From assembly GCA_947627735.1 (NCBI GenBank), contig CANQXG010000004.1:1-64000 (forward strand): a stretch of 64,000 bases of DNA, read 5' to 3'. Below, in pieces: positions 9,249 through 17,922 of this stretch (positions are counted from its first letter, which is position 1; each line of letters starts with the position of its first letter). The stretch comes from an uncultured Oscillospiraceae bacterium. Lineage in GTDB: Bacteria; Bacillota; Clostridia; Oscillospirales; Oscillospiraceae. The notes under the pieces are model-generated. The model searched no databases. It was not told the DNA's origin and saw nothing but the letters and a program-made list of their open reading frames with translations. The position numbers were made by a program, and so were the translations under genes.

Positions 9249-9277
9249 AGTATACCGCAACATCTTGTGGTTTACAA
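9249..9277 (-). promoter_or_regulatory. Sigma-A promoter for the murD operon
   Basis: On the minus strand, TTGTAA (9272-9277), 17 bases and TATACT (9249-9254). The predicted start near 9242-9244 leaves a leader of about 20 bases before the TTG at 9222, which helps fix that start codon. Confidence 0.75.
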
Positions 9278-9312
9278 GCAACGAATCACTACAAATCACC
9301 GGACGGGCCATC

Positions 9313-9345
9313 AAAAAAAGACAGGCGAACGACCTGTCTTTTTTT
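9313..9345 (-). terminator. Intrinsic terminator of rnpB
   Basis: The stem GACAGG/CCTGTC lies between an A-run and a T-run. On the minus strand it follows the 3' end of the RNase P RNA immediately and ends in seven Ts. Confidence 0.88.
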
Positions 9346-9349
9346 GATA

Positions 9350-9694
9350 GCGAGCTTTCCTGTAAGCCGGATTCTGTTAAAAATGGCCATCTATCTAGGC
9401 GGAGCGTTGCCGCGCCGCTCAAGCCACCTCCCCGGGGGGACCGGGCCGGTCTGTTCCCCCTCCACGGTGTTGCTCCGGATAGAGTTTACAGCGGCGGTCT
9501 GTCGCCAGGCCGTCGGGCGGTCTCTTACACCGCCTTTCCACCCTTACCGCGCAAAGCACGGCGGTCTATTTCTGTTGCACTTGTCCTGATGTCGCCATCG
9601 GCGGGCGTTACCCGTTATCCTTGCCCTGTGGAGCCCGGACTTTCCTCACGCACGGCCTTTCGGCCTGTGCCCGCGGCCATTTGGAGAACTCGCG
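9350..9694 (-). ncRNA. rnpB: RNase P RNA (M1 RNA), bacterial class A
   Basis: The catalytic RNA that trims 5' leaders from pre-tRNA. Universal core elements are present on the minus strand. GAGGAAAGTCCGGGCTCC (9630-9647) forms the 5' half of P4 with its flanks, and AACAGAATCCGGCTTAC (9362-9378) forms the 3' half. GCGAG at the 5' end pairs with CTCGC at the 3' end to close P1, which sets the boundaries to within a few bases. The length (about 345 nt) suits class A. No clear promoter is visible between it and yebC 28 bases upstream, so it may be transcribed from within the yebC end. A terminator follows. Confidence 0.96.
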
Positions 9695-9721
9695 TGTCTG
9701 CTCTTTTGCCTTAAGAAAGGC

Positions 9722-10459
9722 TCAGTCCATATTCTCCCAGTTGTGCCAGACGTTCTGCACGTCCTCGTTGTCCTCGAACACGTCCAGCATCTTCTGCATG
9801 TTCTTCCTATCGCCCTCTGCGGTGAGGGTGACGTAGGTCTGGGGGACCATCTCCTCCTGGGCTGAGTCCAGCTTATAGCCGTGGGCGGTCATGTAATCCG
9901 CCACGGCGGTCACGTCCTCCGGCTTGGTGTAGAGGGTGAACACGCCCTCCTCCGTTTCCATATCGTCGGCGCCGGCCTCCATGGCGTCCATGAGCACGGT
10001 GTCCTCGTCCAGGTCCCCGTCCTCATTGTCCACCACGATCACGCCCTTGCGGTCGAAGGACCAGCTGACGCAGTTGGTGGGGCCGAGGTTGCCGTTATAT
10101 TTATCAAAGCAGTGGCGTATATCGCTGGCGGTGCGGTTGCGGTTGTCGGTCATAGCCTCCACGATCACCGCCACGCCGCTGGGGCCGTAGCCCTCATAGG
10201 TGACAGACTCGAAGCTGGACGTGTCGCCGCTGCCCAGGGCCTTGTCGATGGTGCGCTTGATGTTGTCGTTGGGCATATTGGCGGCCTTGGCCTTGGTGAT
10301 GACGGCGGCCAGACGCATGTTGTTCTTCGGGTCGCCGCTGCCACCCTCCTTCACCGCCACGATGATCTCGCGGGCGATCTTGGTGAAGGCCTGGGCACGC
10401 TTGGCATCCGCCGCGCCCTTCGTCTTCTGTATGTTGTGCCACTTGGAATGTCCGGACAT
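9722..10459 (-). CDS. yebC: YebC/PmpR-family protein
   Basis: A 245-aa YebC-family protein beginning MSGHSKWHNIQKTKGAADAK, the family signature, followed by GRSGDPKNN-like and PNDNIKRTIDKA segments. Family members have been described as DNA-binding regulators, and more recently as translation factors that help ribosomes through proline-rich stretches; which applies here cannot be told. It is monocistronic, with a clear sigma-A promoter 37-65 bases upstream and CAGGGGGAA as ribosome site. Confidence 0.96.
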   Translation of the reverse strand: MSGHSKWHNIQKTKGAADAKRAQAFTKIAREIIVAVKEGGSGDPKNNMRLAAVITKAKAANMPNDNIKRTIDKALGSGDTSSFESVTYEGYGPSGVAVIVEAMTDNRNRTASDIRHCFDKYNGNLGPTNCVSWSFDRKGVIVVDNEDGDLDEDTVLMDAMEAGADDMETEEGVFTLYTKPEDVTAVADYMTAHGYKLDSAQEEMVPQTYVTLTAEGDRKNMQKMLDVFEDNEDVQNVWHNWENMD

Positions 10460-10495
10460 GGTGAGTATTCCCCCTGTATCTTTACGTTACAGGTC

Positions 10496-10524
10496 ATTGT
10501 AGCACATTTTTCCGGCAATATCAA
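10496..10524 (-). promoter_or_regulatory. Sigma-A promoter for yebC
   Basis: On the minus strand, TTGATA (10519-10524), 17 bases and TACAAT (10496-10501). This is a near-consensus vegetative promoter upstream of the yebC ATG at 10459. Confidence 0.85.
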
Positions 10525-10536
10525 CCGCCAATATGA

Positions 10537-12039
10537 CTATCTGGCCTTGGGGATCAGCAGCAGTCCCGAGCGCTTCTCCCCGTTGGCGGCGGCGATGGCC
10601 TCCACGGTGGACCGGTACCGCTTCGCCACCGCCCACATATCCGCCTCAGGCGCCACCCGCGCCAGGGTGAGAGAGGGCGCCGGGGGCTGGGCGGCGAAGG
10701 CCTCCTGGTCCTCGGTCACCGCCGTGACGGCGGCCAGGCAGGTGCGGGTGACGGCGGTGGCGTCCATCCGCAGGGACGCCCGCACGTCCGCTCCGGACCC
10801 CGCCGGCGCGGCGTACACCTCCGCAGCGGTGACGGTCACGTTGGTCAGCTCCGTATCCGCAGGCAGGTCCGTGGTGAACTCCGCCGTCAGCCGGCACCGG
10901 GCACAGCCGTAGCCGCCCCCCTCCTGGGCGGTGATGAGGCGGATGTTCACCGCCGTTTTCACCGTTTCCGCCTCCACGGTCACGCTGCCCACGGAGGCGG
11001 ACAGGGCCAGTATCTCCCCCGCCCCGCCAAGCAGCTCCGCGCTGCCGGTGACGGTCTGGCGCATGGACACCGGGCGGGCGTCACCGACCAGGGACACCTC
11101 CTCCCGCTGGCCGATCAGGGCGGTGCGGTTGGAGTATATGTCCGCGATATAGCCCACCTCCTCCGTCCGGCGGCAGACGGTCTGGGCCACCAGATGCAGC
11201 TCTGCGCTGACGTGGCCGTCCCCGTCCTGGCGCTCCGGCAGGTCGAAATAGGCGCCGGTGAACTGTACCGCCACCTCCGCCGTCACCTCCGGGTCCTGGA
11301 CGTCCACCTCCATGATCTGGGAAAACTCCGTTTCATACCGCCCTGCGAACACCTGTCCCTCCCGGCCGGCGAAGATGAGGCCGGAGCGGACCCGGCCCCG
11401 GAACACCACCTTGCCGCTGGCGTACTTCACGTCCTCCACGCACGCCTCGGTCCGCTGGCTCAAAAGCCGCTCCACGCCTCCGCAGCCCGGGGGCAGCGGA
11501 TACTCGTCGGTGACCACGAAGGTCTTTTCCCGCACGTCCGCCACCGTCACCATGGGCGCGGTACCCGGCAGGATGTGCACGCACCCGTCCTCCTCCGCCA
11601 GCGCCGAGGGCAGCTCCAGCGTCTTTTTCTGGTACAGCCACACTTCGCACTCCACGTCCGCCCGCACGGACAGCTTCCGGGAGTTCACCGCCCGCCCCTC
11701 CAGGGACCGGACCCGCAGCCTGGCCACCGCCCGGCAGTCCGTGTCCGCCCCGGGCGCGTCGGCCCGCAGCTCCGCCGGCAGCGTCACGTTCAGGCTCTGC
11801 AGAGGCCCGCCCCCTTCCGGCATGTACAGCACCCACACGCTGACCGAGGCGGCCAGGCTGACCGCCCCCGCCTCCGACTCCTTGCTGCGCAGGGTGATAA
11901 CCCCGTCCGCGTCCACCACCGACGCCACGTCCGGCATGGCGTCGGGCACGATGGTCTCGGCGGTGAAGTCCCGGCTGAAGGACCCGGACCACACCGGGGC
12001 CAAATGCTCATATATATCCTTTTTGAAGGCCGTGTCCAT
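10537..12039 (-). CDS. sipL: SipL-type spore morphogenetic protein (DUF3794/SPOCS domains plus LysM)
   Basis: This 500-aa protein begins MDTAFKKDIYEHLAP. It contains tandem DUF3794 (SPOCS) regions (for example TAETIVPDAMPDVASVVDAD near residue 25, and a second region around 170-380). A C-terminal LysM motif covers about the last 40 residues (WAVAKRYRSTVEAIAAANGE). This plan is that of SipL, which in Clostridioides difficile binds SpoIVA through LysM and anchors the coat around the forespore. The frame extends upstream to 12249, but AAGGAG before the ATG at 12039 and a sigma-E-like promoter just above it fix the start. It is apparently monocistronic and mother-cell expressed. Confidence 0.85.
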   Translation of the reverse strand: MDTAFKKDIYEHLAPVWSGSFSRDFTAETIVPDAMPDVASVVDADGVITLRSKESEAGAVSLAASVSVWVLYMPEGGGPLQSLNVTLPAELRADAPGADTDCRAVARLRVRSLEGRAVNSRKLSVRADVECEVWLYQKKTLELPSALAEEDGCVHILPGTAPMVTVADVREKTFVVTDEYPLPPGCGGVERLLSQRTEACVEDVKYASGKVVFRGRVRSGLIFAGREGQVFAGRYETEFSQIMEVDVQDPEVTAEVAVQFTGAYFDLPERQDGDGHVSAELHLVAQTVCRRTEEVGYIADIYSNRTALIGQREEVSLVGDARPVSMRQTVTGSAELLGGAGEILALSASVGSVTVEAETVKTAVNIRLITAQEGGGYGCARCRLTAEFTTDLPADTELTNVTVTAAEVYAAPAGSGADVRASLRMDATAVTRTCLAAVTAVTEDQEAFAAQPPAPSLTLARVAPEADMWAVAKRYRSTVEAIAAANGEKRSGLLLIPKAR

Positions 12040-12072
12040 GATGCTATCGCTCCTTGCATGATTTTCTACGCA

Positions 12073-12100
12073 AGGGTATGCGCCTGAGGGCGTGAATATG
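12073..12100 (-). promoter_or_regulatory. Sigma-E-type promoter for the sipL-like gene
   Basis: On the minus strand, CATATTC (12094-12100), 13 bases and CATACCCT (12073-12080). These fit the sigma-E pattern (ATATT at -35, CATACA.T at -10) well. The predicted leader is about 27 bases. Mother-cell expression agrees with the SipL role. Confidence 0.65.
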
Positions 12101-12104
12101 CCCT

Positions 12105-12245
12105 TCAGCGCATCATGCACGCCCCTCCCCACACCAGCAGCGCCCCGCACACCAGCCACCAGAACCAGGCGGGCAAAATGAGCGCCAGCAATATCACCGA
12201 TCCCAGGGCCACCGCCCACCGACCGCAGCCGCCGTTTCTGCGCAT
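12105..12245 (-). CDS. Small membrane protein (46 aa), function unknown
   Basis: A 46-residue ORF beginning MRRNGGCGRWAVALGS, followed by a hydrophobic, tryptophan-rich stretch that can form one hairpin or two short membrane segments (roughly residues 12-43). It ends ACMMR. The start is supported by GGAGG nine bases upstream. That ribosome site lies in the 3' arm of the hairpin that closes the rsgA operon, so folding of the terminator would hide it. It sits between rsgA and the sipL promoter. I recall similar short Cys/Gly-led hydrophobic proteins in other Clostridia, but no function is known to me. Confidence 0.6.
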   Translation of the reverse strand: MRRNGGCGRWAVALGSVILLALILPAWFWWLVCGALLVWGGACMMR

Positions 12246-12284
12246 ACAAAACCGCCTCCCGTCCATCATACGGACGGAAGGCGG
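12246..12284 (-). terminator. Hairpin terminator after rsgA (contains the next gene's ribosome site)
   Basis: Two stacked 6-bp stems, each arm with a one-base bulge, pair 12252-12264 with 12272-12284. On the minus strand they are followed by TTTT. It ends the long cdaA-rsgA unit. Its 3' arm holds the GGAGG of the small ORF at 12245. Confidence 0.75.
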
Positions 12285-12290
12285 GATGTG

Positions 12291-13184
12291 TTACACGGTT
12301 TCTATCTCCCAGCGGTTCAGCCGGGACGCCTCCTCATACAGCCGCAGGTACGAGCCGTACCGGCTGGGGTCGATCTGCCCATCCTCCACTGCCTGGCGCA
12401 CGGCACATCCCGGCTCGGCGCGGTGGGTGCAGTCGTCGAAGCGGCAGCGGCCCCGGAACGGCTCCATCTCGGGGAACAGCGCCGCCAGCTCCTCCGGCAG
12501 GATGGGCATCTCCCCCTCGTCGGAAAAGGAGGCGAAGCCCGGCGTATCCGCCGCCAGGATGCCCATGCCCAGATCGAACAGTTCCACGTGGCGGGTGGTG
12601 TGCCGGCCCCGGCCCAGCTTTTCGCTCACTTGGGCCGTGGGGATGTCCAGACCTGGCCGCAGGGCGTTGAGAAGGCTGCTCTTGCCCACGCCGGAGTTGC
12701 CGGTGAAGCAGCATATCTTCCCCGCCAGCGCCTCCCGCAGCCGGTCGATGCCCTGGCCGGTGACGGCGCTGACCGGCAGGACCGGATAGGGCGTGGCGGC
12801 GTAGATCTTCCGCAGGGATTCCGCCGGGTCCAGGTCGCACTTGTTGACGGCGATCACCGCGCCGCAGTGATTTTTCTCGCACCGGACGGTGATCCGGTCG
12901 ATGAGGATCGGCTCCGTCACCGGCAGGGCGGCGCTGACGACCATCACCAGGCAGTCCACATTGGCCACCGCAGGCCGGGCAAAGGCGTTTTTCCGGTCCA
13001 TCAGCTCCGTGATGGTGCCGGTGTTCCCGTCGGGCTGGACCTCCGCCGCCGCCCGATCCCCCACCAGAGGGGTCAGGCCCTCCTTCCGGAAGCGGCCCCG
13101 GGCGCGGCACCGGATCAGATGTTCATCCGCCCATAAGTCGTAAAACCCGCTCATGGCCCGGACGATGATCCCCTCGCAGCGCAC
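12291..13184 (-). CDS. rsgA: Ribosome small-subunit GTPase RsgA
   Basis: A 297-aa circularly permuted GTPase that helps 30S maturation. An N-terminal OB fold (about residues 1-70) is followed by the GTPase motifs in permuted order: NKCDL (G4, about 140), the P-loop GNSGVGKSSLLN (about 183-194) and DTPGF (G3, about 235). A C-terminal zinc site follows (CRFDDCTHRAEPGCAV, Cys/His ligands, about 268-283). It is the last gene of the cdaA-rsgA block, two bases after prkC, the usual Firmicute stp-prkC-rsgA order. Confidence 0.97.
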   Translation of the reverse strand: MRCEGIIVRAMSGFYDLWADEHLIRCRARGRFRKEGLTPLVGDRAAAEVQPDGNTGTITELMDRKNAFARPAVANVDCLVMVVSAALPVTEPILIDRITVRCEKNHCGAVIAVNKCDLDPAESLRKIYAATPYPVLPVSAVTGQGIDRLREALAGKICCFTGNSGVGKSSLLNALRPGLDIPTAQVSEKLGRGRHTTRHVELFDLGMGILAADTPGFASFSDEGEMPILPEELAALFPEMEPFRGRCRFDDCTHRAEPGCAVRQAVEDGQIDPSRYGSYLRLYEEASRLNRWEIETV

Positions 13185-13186
13185 CG

Positions 13187-14917
13187 TCAGCCCTGGTTCT
13201 GGCCCATGCTGGGGCCGGTGCCGATCTGCAGGTAGACCGGGGTGCCCATGACGATCTGGGTGCCCGGCTCATAGTTCTGCCACATGACCTTGCCGGATTT
13301 GTCGGCGGAGGAACTGGTGTAGTAGATCTCCGTTTCGCCGCACACCAGGCCCTTGCTCTGCAGGGCCAGAAGGGCGTCCTGCTTGCTCAGGCCCACCAGG
13401 GAGGGCACCTCGGTGTAGGTGGCAGCGGGGCCGGCGCTGACCGTGAGGGTCACGGTGCTGCCGCTGGCCACAGAGGAGCCGGGGGCGGGGTCCACGCTGA
13501 TGATATAGTCCTTGGTGACGGAGGACGACTCCTGCCACGTCAGGATCACGTTCATGCTCAGCTCCTTCATCCGCAGCTGGGCGTCGGCATAGGGCGTGTT
13601 GACGATGTCGTCGGGAATAGTTTCCATCTGCACGCCGGAGCTGATGGTGAGCTTCACCGGGATGCCGTCGGTGGAGGTCATGCGGCTGGCGCCGGCCTCT
13701 GGGTCCTGGGACACGATCCGGCCCTGCTCATAGTTGGCGTTGGGCACGTACGTCACATCGAAGGCGTACAGCTGGCCAAAGGCCTCGTTGTTCACCACCT
13801 CCGCCTCGGTCATGCCCACGAAGGAGTCCACCTCGATCCGCTCCGCGTCCCGGAAGATGTCCTCCAGCCAGTAGTCCCACACGAAGGCGAACAGGCCCAG
13901 GGCGAACACCGCCACCAGGGCGAAGCCCAGGAGCATGCTGATGCTGGCGGCGCGGGAGCGCCGGCGCACATACCCCTCCCGGGACAGCTCCCCGGACTTG
14001 CTGATCCGGGGGACGTTTTTGGTGATAACATGCACCTCGTCCCGCGCGGCGGTCTCCTCCCGGGCGGGGGCGGAGCCGCTCTGCCGGCGGCGGAAATCCT
14101 CCAGATCCGCCAGCATCTCGTCGGCGGAGGGATACCGGTCGTCGGGGTCGGGCTGCATGGCCCGCAGGGTGATCTCCTCCAGTTCCGGGGGCACGTCGCT
14201 GTTGAGGGCGCTGGGCACCTCGGGGATCACGGAATAGTGCTGCATGGCCACCTCCGCCACGGTCTTGCCGTGGAAGGGCAGCGTGCCGGTGAGCATCTCA
14301 TACATGACCACGCCCAGGGAATAGATGTCCGAGCGGGCGTCCACCGCCTCGCCCCGGGCCTGCTCCGGGGAGATATAGTGGATGCTGCCCACCGCCTCCT
14401 CGCTGGAGCCGGAACCCTCCTCGTCCATCTGGGCGATGCCGAAGTCGGCGATCTTCACCGTGCCGTCCTTGGGCAGCATGATGTTCTGGGGCTTGATGTC
14501 CATGTGGATGATGCCCCGCCGGTGGGCGTGGCTCAGCGCCCGGGCCATCTGGGTGGAGAAGTGCAGTACCTCCTGCCAGGACAGCGCGCCCTTCTTCTTC
14601 ATGTACTGCTTCAGGTTGATGCCGTCCACATACTCCATCACGATATACTCCGTATCGCCGGAAACCACCACGTCATAGACCGCCCGGATGTTGGGGTGGC
14701 TCAGCTTCTCCACCGCCTGATACTCCGTGCGGAACTGCCTGCGGCTGTCCGCGTCCATGGACACGTCGTCCCGCAGCACCTTCACGGCCACGTCCCGCTT
14801 TAGCTGCAGGTCGTAGGCCTGATATACCACGGCCATACCGCCCATGCCCACCACGGACAGGATCTCGTAACGGCCGTCCAGTATCTTTCCGAGACGCCAA
14901 TTCACTTTATTCTCCAT
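13187..14917 (-). CDS. prkC: PASTA-domain Ser/Thr protein kinase (PrkC/Stk1)
   Basis: This 576-aa membrane kinase senses muropeptides or lipid II and phosphorylates cell-wall and spore-germination proteins. The kinase domain (about 10-275) has the glycine loop GMGGMAVVYQAYD, VAVKVL, HMDIKPQNIML and IADFGIA. The catalytic loop reads HMD where most relatives have HRD. One membrane segment lies at about 333-352. Three extracellular PASTA repeats follow, the last with TEVPSLVGLSKQDALLAL. It is paired with the phosphatase gene directly upstream (two bases apart) and followed by rsgA, a known PrkC substrate in Firmicutes. Confidence 0.97.
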   Translation of the reverse strand: MENKVNWRLGKILDGRYEILSVVGMGGMAVVYQAYDLQLKRDVAVKVLRDDVSMDADSRRQFRTEYQAVEKLSHPNIRAVYDVVVSGDTEYIVMEYVDGINLKQYMKKKGALSWQEVLHFSTQMARALSHAHRRGIIHMDIKPQNIMLPKDGTVKIADFGIAQMDEEGSGSSEEAVGSIHYISPEQARGEAVDARSDIYSLGVVMYEMLTGTLPFHGKTVAEVAMQHYSVIPEVPSALNSDVPPELEEITLRAMQPDPDDRYPSADEMLADLEDFRRRQSGSAPAREETAARDEVHVITKNVPRISKSGELSREGYVRRRSRAASISMLLGFALVAVFALGLFAFVWDYWLEDIFRDAERIEVDSFVGMTEAEVVNNEAFGQLYAFDVTYVPNANYEQGRIVSQDPEAGASRMTSTDGIPVKLTISSGVQMETIPDDIVNTPYADAQLRMKELSMNVILTWQESSSVTKDYIISVDPAPGSSVASGSTVTLTVSAGPAATYTEVPSLVGLSKQDALLALQSKGLVCGETEIYYTSSSADKSGKVMWQNYEPGTQIVMGTPVYLQIGTGPSMGQNQG

Positions 14918-14919
14918 CC

Positions 14920-15660
14920 TCAGGCGCCTCCTTTCTCAGCGTAGATCACGACGGCGGTCACATTATCTCTGGAGCCGCCGTCCAGGGCCTCCTGTACCAG
15001 CTTCCGGCAGGCCATCTCCGGGTCCTCCTCCGCCAGCAGCACCCGGTGCAGCTCCGCGTCCTCCAGGGCGTTGGTCAGCCCGTCGGTGCACAGCAGGTAC
15101 CGGTCTCCGGGCCGTATAGGCACGGCCAGCTCGTCGCACACCACGAACCGCTCGCTCCCCACCGCCCGGGTGATGATGTTCCGGCGGGGATGGTGCCGGC
15201 CCTGGGCCGGCGTGATCTCGCCCCGGTCGATCATCTCCTGGACGAGGGAGTGGTCGTGGGACAGCTGCACGATGCCGTCCTTGGCGATTCGGTAGGCCCG
15301 GCTGTCCCCCACGTTCACGAAAAAGGCGGTGTCCCCCTGCCAGTAGCCGGCCACCAGGGTGGTGCCCATGCCGGCATATTCCTCCGACTCCCCGGCGAAG
15401 CGGAACACCTTCCGGTTGGCCGCGTCGGTGGCCTGGCGCAGGGCGTCGGCAGGGTCCTCCCCGTCGGAGGCCTCCAGGGCGGCCCGGGCAAAGGCGATGA
15501 ACCGGTCCATGGCCAGATCGCTGGCCATGGTGCCCCCGGCCACGCCGCCCATGCCGTCGCATACCACGGCGAGCACGCCGCCGCCGGCGGAGCACAGGTC
15601 AAAGCAGTCCTGGTTCTCCGCCCGGTATCGCCCTTTGTCGCTCAGTCCGAAGTAGTTCAT
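14920..15660 (-). CDS. stp: PP2C-type Ser/Thr phosphatase Stp (PrpC)
   Basis: A 246-aa cytosolic PP2C phosphatase that reverses PrkC phosphorylation. The metal-binding motifs are intact: VCDGMGGVAGG (about 34-44), GDSRAYR (about 127), LCTDGLTN (about 194) and SRDNVTAV near the C-terminus. It overlaps the rlmN stop by four bases (ATGA) and precedes prkC by two, so kinase and phosphatase are made together. Confidence 0.97.
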   Translation of the reverse strand: MNYFGLSDKGRYRAENQDCFDLCSAGGGVLAVVCDGMGGVAGGTMASDLAMDRFIAFARAALEASDGEDPADALRQATDAANRKVFRFAGESEEYAGMGTTLVAGYWQGDTAFFVNVGDSRAYRIAKDGIVQLSHDHSLVQEMIDRGEITPAQGRHHPRRNIITRAVGSERFVVCDELAVPIRPGDRYLLCTDGLTNALEDAELHRVLLAEEDPEMACRKLVQEALDGGSRDNVTAVVIYAEKGGA

Positions 15661-16703
15661 CTCTTCCTCATCTCGCCCCGGCGCAGCTGGCCGCAGGCGG
15701 CGTCGATGTCGCTGCCCAATCTCCGGCGGACGGTGACGGTGACGCCGCCGTCCGACAGTGTTTTTGTAAAGGCCCGGACCGTCTCCGGCCTGGAGGGCAT
15801 CAGCCCCCGCTCGGACACGTAGTTCAGCCGGATCAGGTTCACATGGGACCCCGTCCCCCGCAGCCGCCTTACAAGCTCCCGGGCGTGCCAGGGCGTGTCG
15901 TTCACGTCCCGCACCAGCGCGTACTCAAAGGAGATGCGCCGGCCTGTGACGGCGAAGTACCGGCGGCAGGCCTCATACAGCTGATCCACCCCGTGGCGGG
16001 CGTTCACCGGCATGAGCTTGGAGCGGGTCTCGTCGTCCGGCGCGTGCAGGGATACGGACAGGGTTAATTGTAAATGCAGCCGGGCCAGTTTGTCAATCTC
16101 CTCCACCAGTCCGCAGGTGGAAAGGGAGATGTGGCGCATGCCGATGCCCGCCCCGGCGGGGTCGTTCACCAGTGCGAGGAACCGCATCACGTTGTCGAAG
16201 TTGTCCAGCGGCTCGCCGATGCCCATGAGCACGATCCCGTCCACACGGGTTCCGGACTCCAGGCCCGTGCGGATCACCTCGTCCAGCATCTCCGACGCGG
16301 TCAGGTCCCGCACCTTTCCCCCGATGGTGCTGGCGCAGAAGGCGCAGCCCATGCGGCAGCCCACCTGGGAGGAGATGCAGGCGGTGCAGCCGTGCTTGTA
16401 ACGCATCAGCACCGTTTCCACGCTCTCCCCGTCCGGCAGACGCCACAGGTACTTCTCCGTGCCGTCCACCTGGGACACCTGCCGCCGCAGCCGGGTCAGG
16501 GCCGTCAGGGTGAAGGCCTCCTCCAGCCGGCTGCGCAGGTCCAGGGACAGGTCCGTCATCTCCCCGAAAGACGCCGCGCCCCGGCCCAGCCACCGGAACA
16601 CCTGCTCCGCCCGGTATCCGGGCAGGCCCATGGCCTGAAAGGCGCCGGCCAGCTCCGCGGGAGTCATGGCCTTTATATCCGCTTTGCCCGATCCATCCGG
16701 CAT
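15657..16703 (-). CDS. rlmN: 23S rRNA/tRNA adenine-C2 methyltransferase RlmN
   Basis: A 348-aa radical-SAM enzyme that methylates A2503 of 23S rRNA and A37 of some tRNAs. The iron-sulfur cluster cysteines are in GCRMGCAFCAST (CxxxCxxC, about residues 112-123), and GIGEPLDN follows. The C-terminal region with RLGSDIDAACGQL contains the cysteine that forms the methyl intermediate. The start at 16703 overlaps rsmB by 31 bases and has only a weak ribosome site. An ATG at 16667 is an alternative that would remove 12 residues. Confidence 0.97.
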   Translation of the reverse strand: MPDGSGKADIKAMTPAELAGAFQAMGLPGYRAEQVFRWLGRGAASFGEMTDLSLDLRSRLEEAFTLTALTRLRRQVSQVDGTEKYLWRLPDGESVETVLMRYKHGCTACISSQVGCRMGCAFCASTIGGKVRDLTASEMLDEVIRTGLESGTRVDGIVLMGIGEPLDNFDNVMRFLALVNDPAGAGIGMRHISLSTCGLVEEIDKLARLHLQLTLSVSLHAPDDETRSKLMPVNARHGVDQLYEACRRYFAVTGRRISFEYALVRDVNDTPWHARELVRRLRGTGSHVNLIRLNYVSERGLMPSRPETVRAFTKTLSDGGVTVTVRRRLGSDIDAACGQLRRGEMRKR

Positions 16704-17920
16704 AGATAAAATCCGTCCGTTCCGTCCCGGTCGGGCCAGAAGGTCCGCTCCAGGGTCTTGGTAAAATCGCCGCGGGCGGCCAAAAACCGGTCCGTCACCG
16801 CCTCATTCTCCTGGGTCCGCCAGGTGCAGGTGGAGTAGATGAGCCGTCCACCCGGCTTCACCGCCGCTGCGGCGCAGGACAAAAGCTCCTCCTGCAGCGC
16901 CGGCAGCTCCGCCAGGCCCTCCGGCGGTCGGTAGCGGATGTCCGGCTTTTTGCGTATGACGCCCATGCCGCTGCAGGGCACGTCGGCGAACACCGCGTCA
17001 TAGTCCCCGCCGTCGATGTCCCGGGCGTCCCCGGGCCGGCACCGGATGCACGTAAGACCCATCCGCTCCGCGCCCCGGGCCACCAGGGCCAGCTTCTTTT
17101 CCAGGATGTCCCGGGCGGTCACCTCGCCCCTATCGCCCATGGCCACCGCCGCTGCAAAGCTCTTGCCCCCCGGCGCGGCGCAGGCGTCCAGCACCCGCAT
17201 CCCGGCGGACAGCTCCGCCGCCTCCACCGCTGCGTGGGCGGCGGGGTCCTGGACGAAGAACATCCCCTTCTTAAATGCCTCCAGCCGGGTGATGTCCCCG
17301 GCCCGGTCCAGCGCCAGACCCGCTTGTGTCCTGTGCACCGGGACCATGGCGGTCAGCTCCTGCTCCTTGGTGCGGCAGGTGTTCACCTGGATATACACCG
17401 GCGGCTCGGTGTTGTCGGCCTGGAGCACAGCCCGGGCGCCCTCATAGCCCCGCAGGTCCATCAGCTCCCGCACCAGCCACACCGGGTGGCTGTACAGCAC
17501 CGACAGATGCTCCGCCGTGCCCTCGCCCGGCACCGGGGGAAGGTTTCCCTTCGCCTCCCCGATCCGCCGCAGCACCGCGTTCACCAGCCCCGCCGCCCGG
17601 GCATAGCCCAGGCTCCGGCACTGGCGCACCGCCTCATCCACCGCCGCCCGGGGCGGGATCTTGTCCATCCACAGCAGCTGATACGTCCCCAGCCGCAGGA
17701 TGTCCCGCACCTTGGGTTCCAGCTTGCCCTTTGCATAGCAGCCGATATAGAAGTCGCACAGGGCCATGTTCTGCAGCACGCCGTAGAACAGCCGCGCCGC
17801 CAGGGCCGTGTCCCGGTCCGACAGGCGGTGCTTCTCCGCCAGGGCGGCCATCACCTGCCGGCTCCAGGCGGAGTCCCGCCGGAAGCGCTCCAGGGCCTCC
17901 AGGGCCGTGTTCCTGGGCAT
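16673..17920 (-). CDS. rsmB: 16S rRNA cytosine-C5 methyltransferase RsmB
   Basis: A 415-aa protein with an N-terminal NusB-like RNA-binding domain (about 1-140) and a SAM methyltransferase domain. The SAM motif is LDACAAPGGKSFA (about 240). The catalytic cysteine pair appears in DVPCSGMGVIRKKPD and YSTCTW. It methylates C967 of 16S rRNA. It lies two bases after fmt, as in most Firmicutes, and its 3' end overlaps rlmN. Confidence 0.96.
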   Translation of the reverse strand: MPRNTALEALERFRRDSAWSRQVMAALAEKHRLSDRDTALAARLFYGVLQNMALCDFYIGCYAKGKLEPKVRDILRLGTYQLLWMDKIPPRAAVDEAVRQCRSLGYARAAGLVNAVLRRIGEAKGNLPPVPGEGTAEHLSVLYSHPVWLVRELMDLRGYEGARAVLQADNTEPPVYIQVNTCRTKEQELTAMVPVHRTQAGLALDRAGDITRLEAFKKGMFFVQDPAAHAAVEAAELSAGMRVLDACAAPGGKSFAAAVAMGDRGEVTARDILEKKLALVARGAERMGLTCIRCRPGDARDIDGGDYDAVFADVPCSGMGVIRKKPDIRYRPPEGLAELPALQEELLSCAAAAVKPGGRLIYSTCTWRTQENEAVTDRFLAARGDFTKTLERTFWPDRDGTDGFYLCRMDRAKRI

Positions 17921-17922
17921 GG

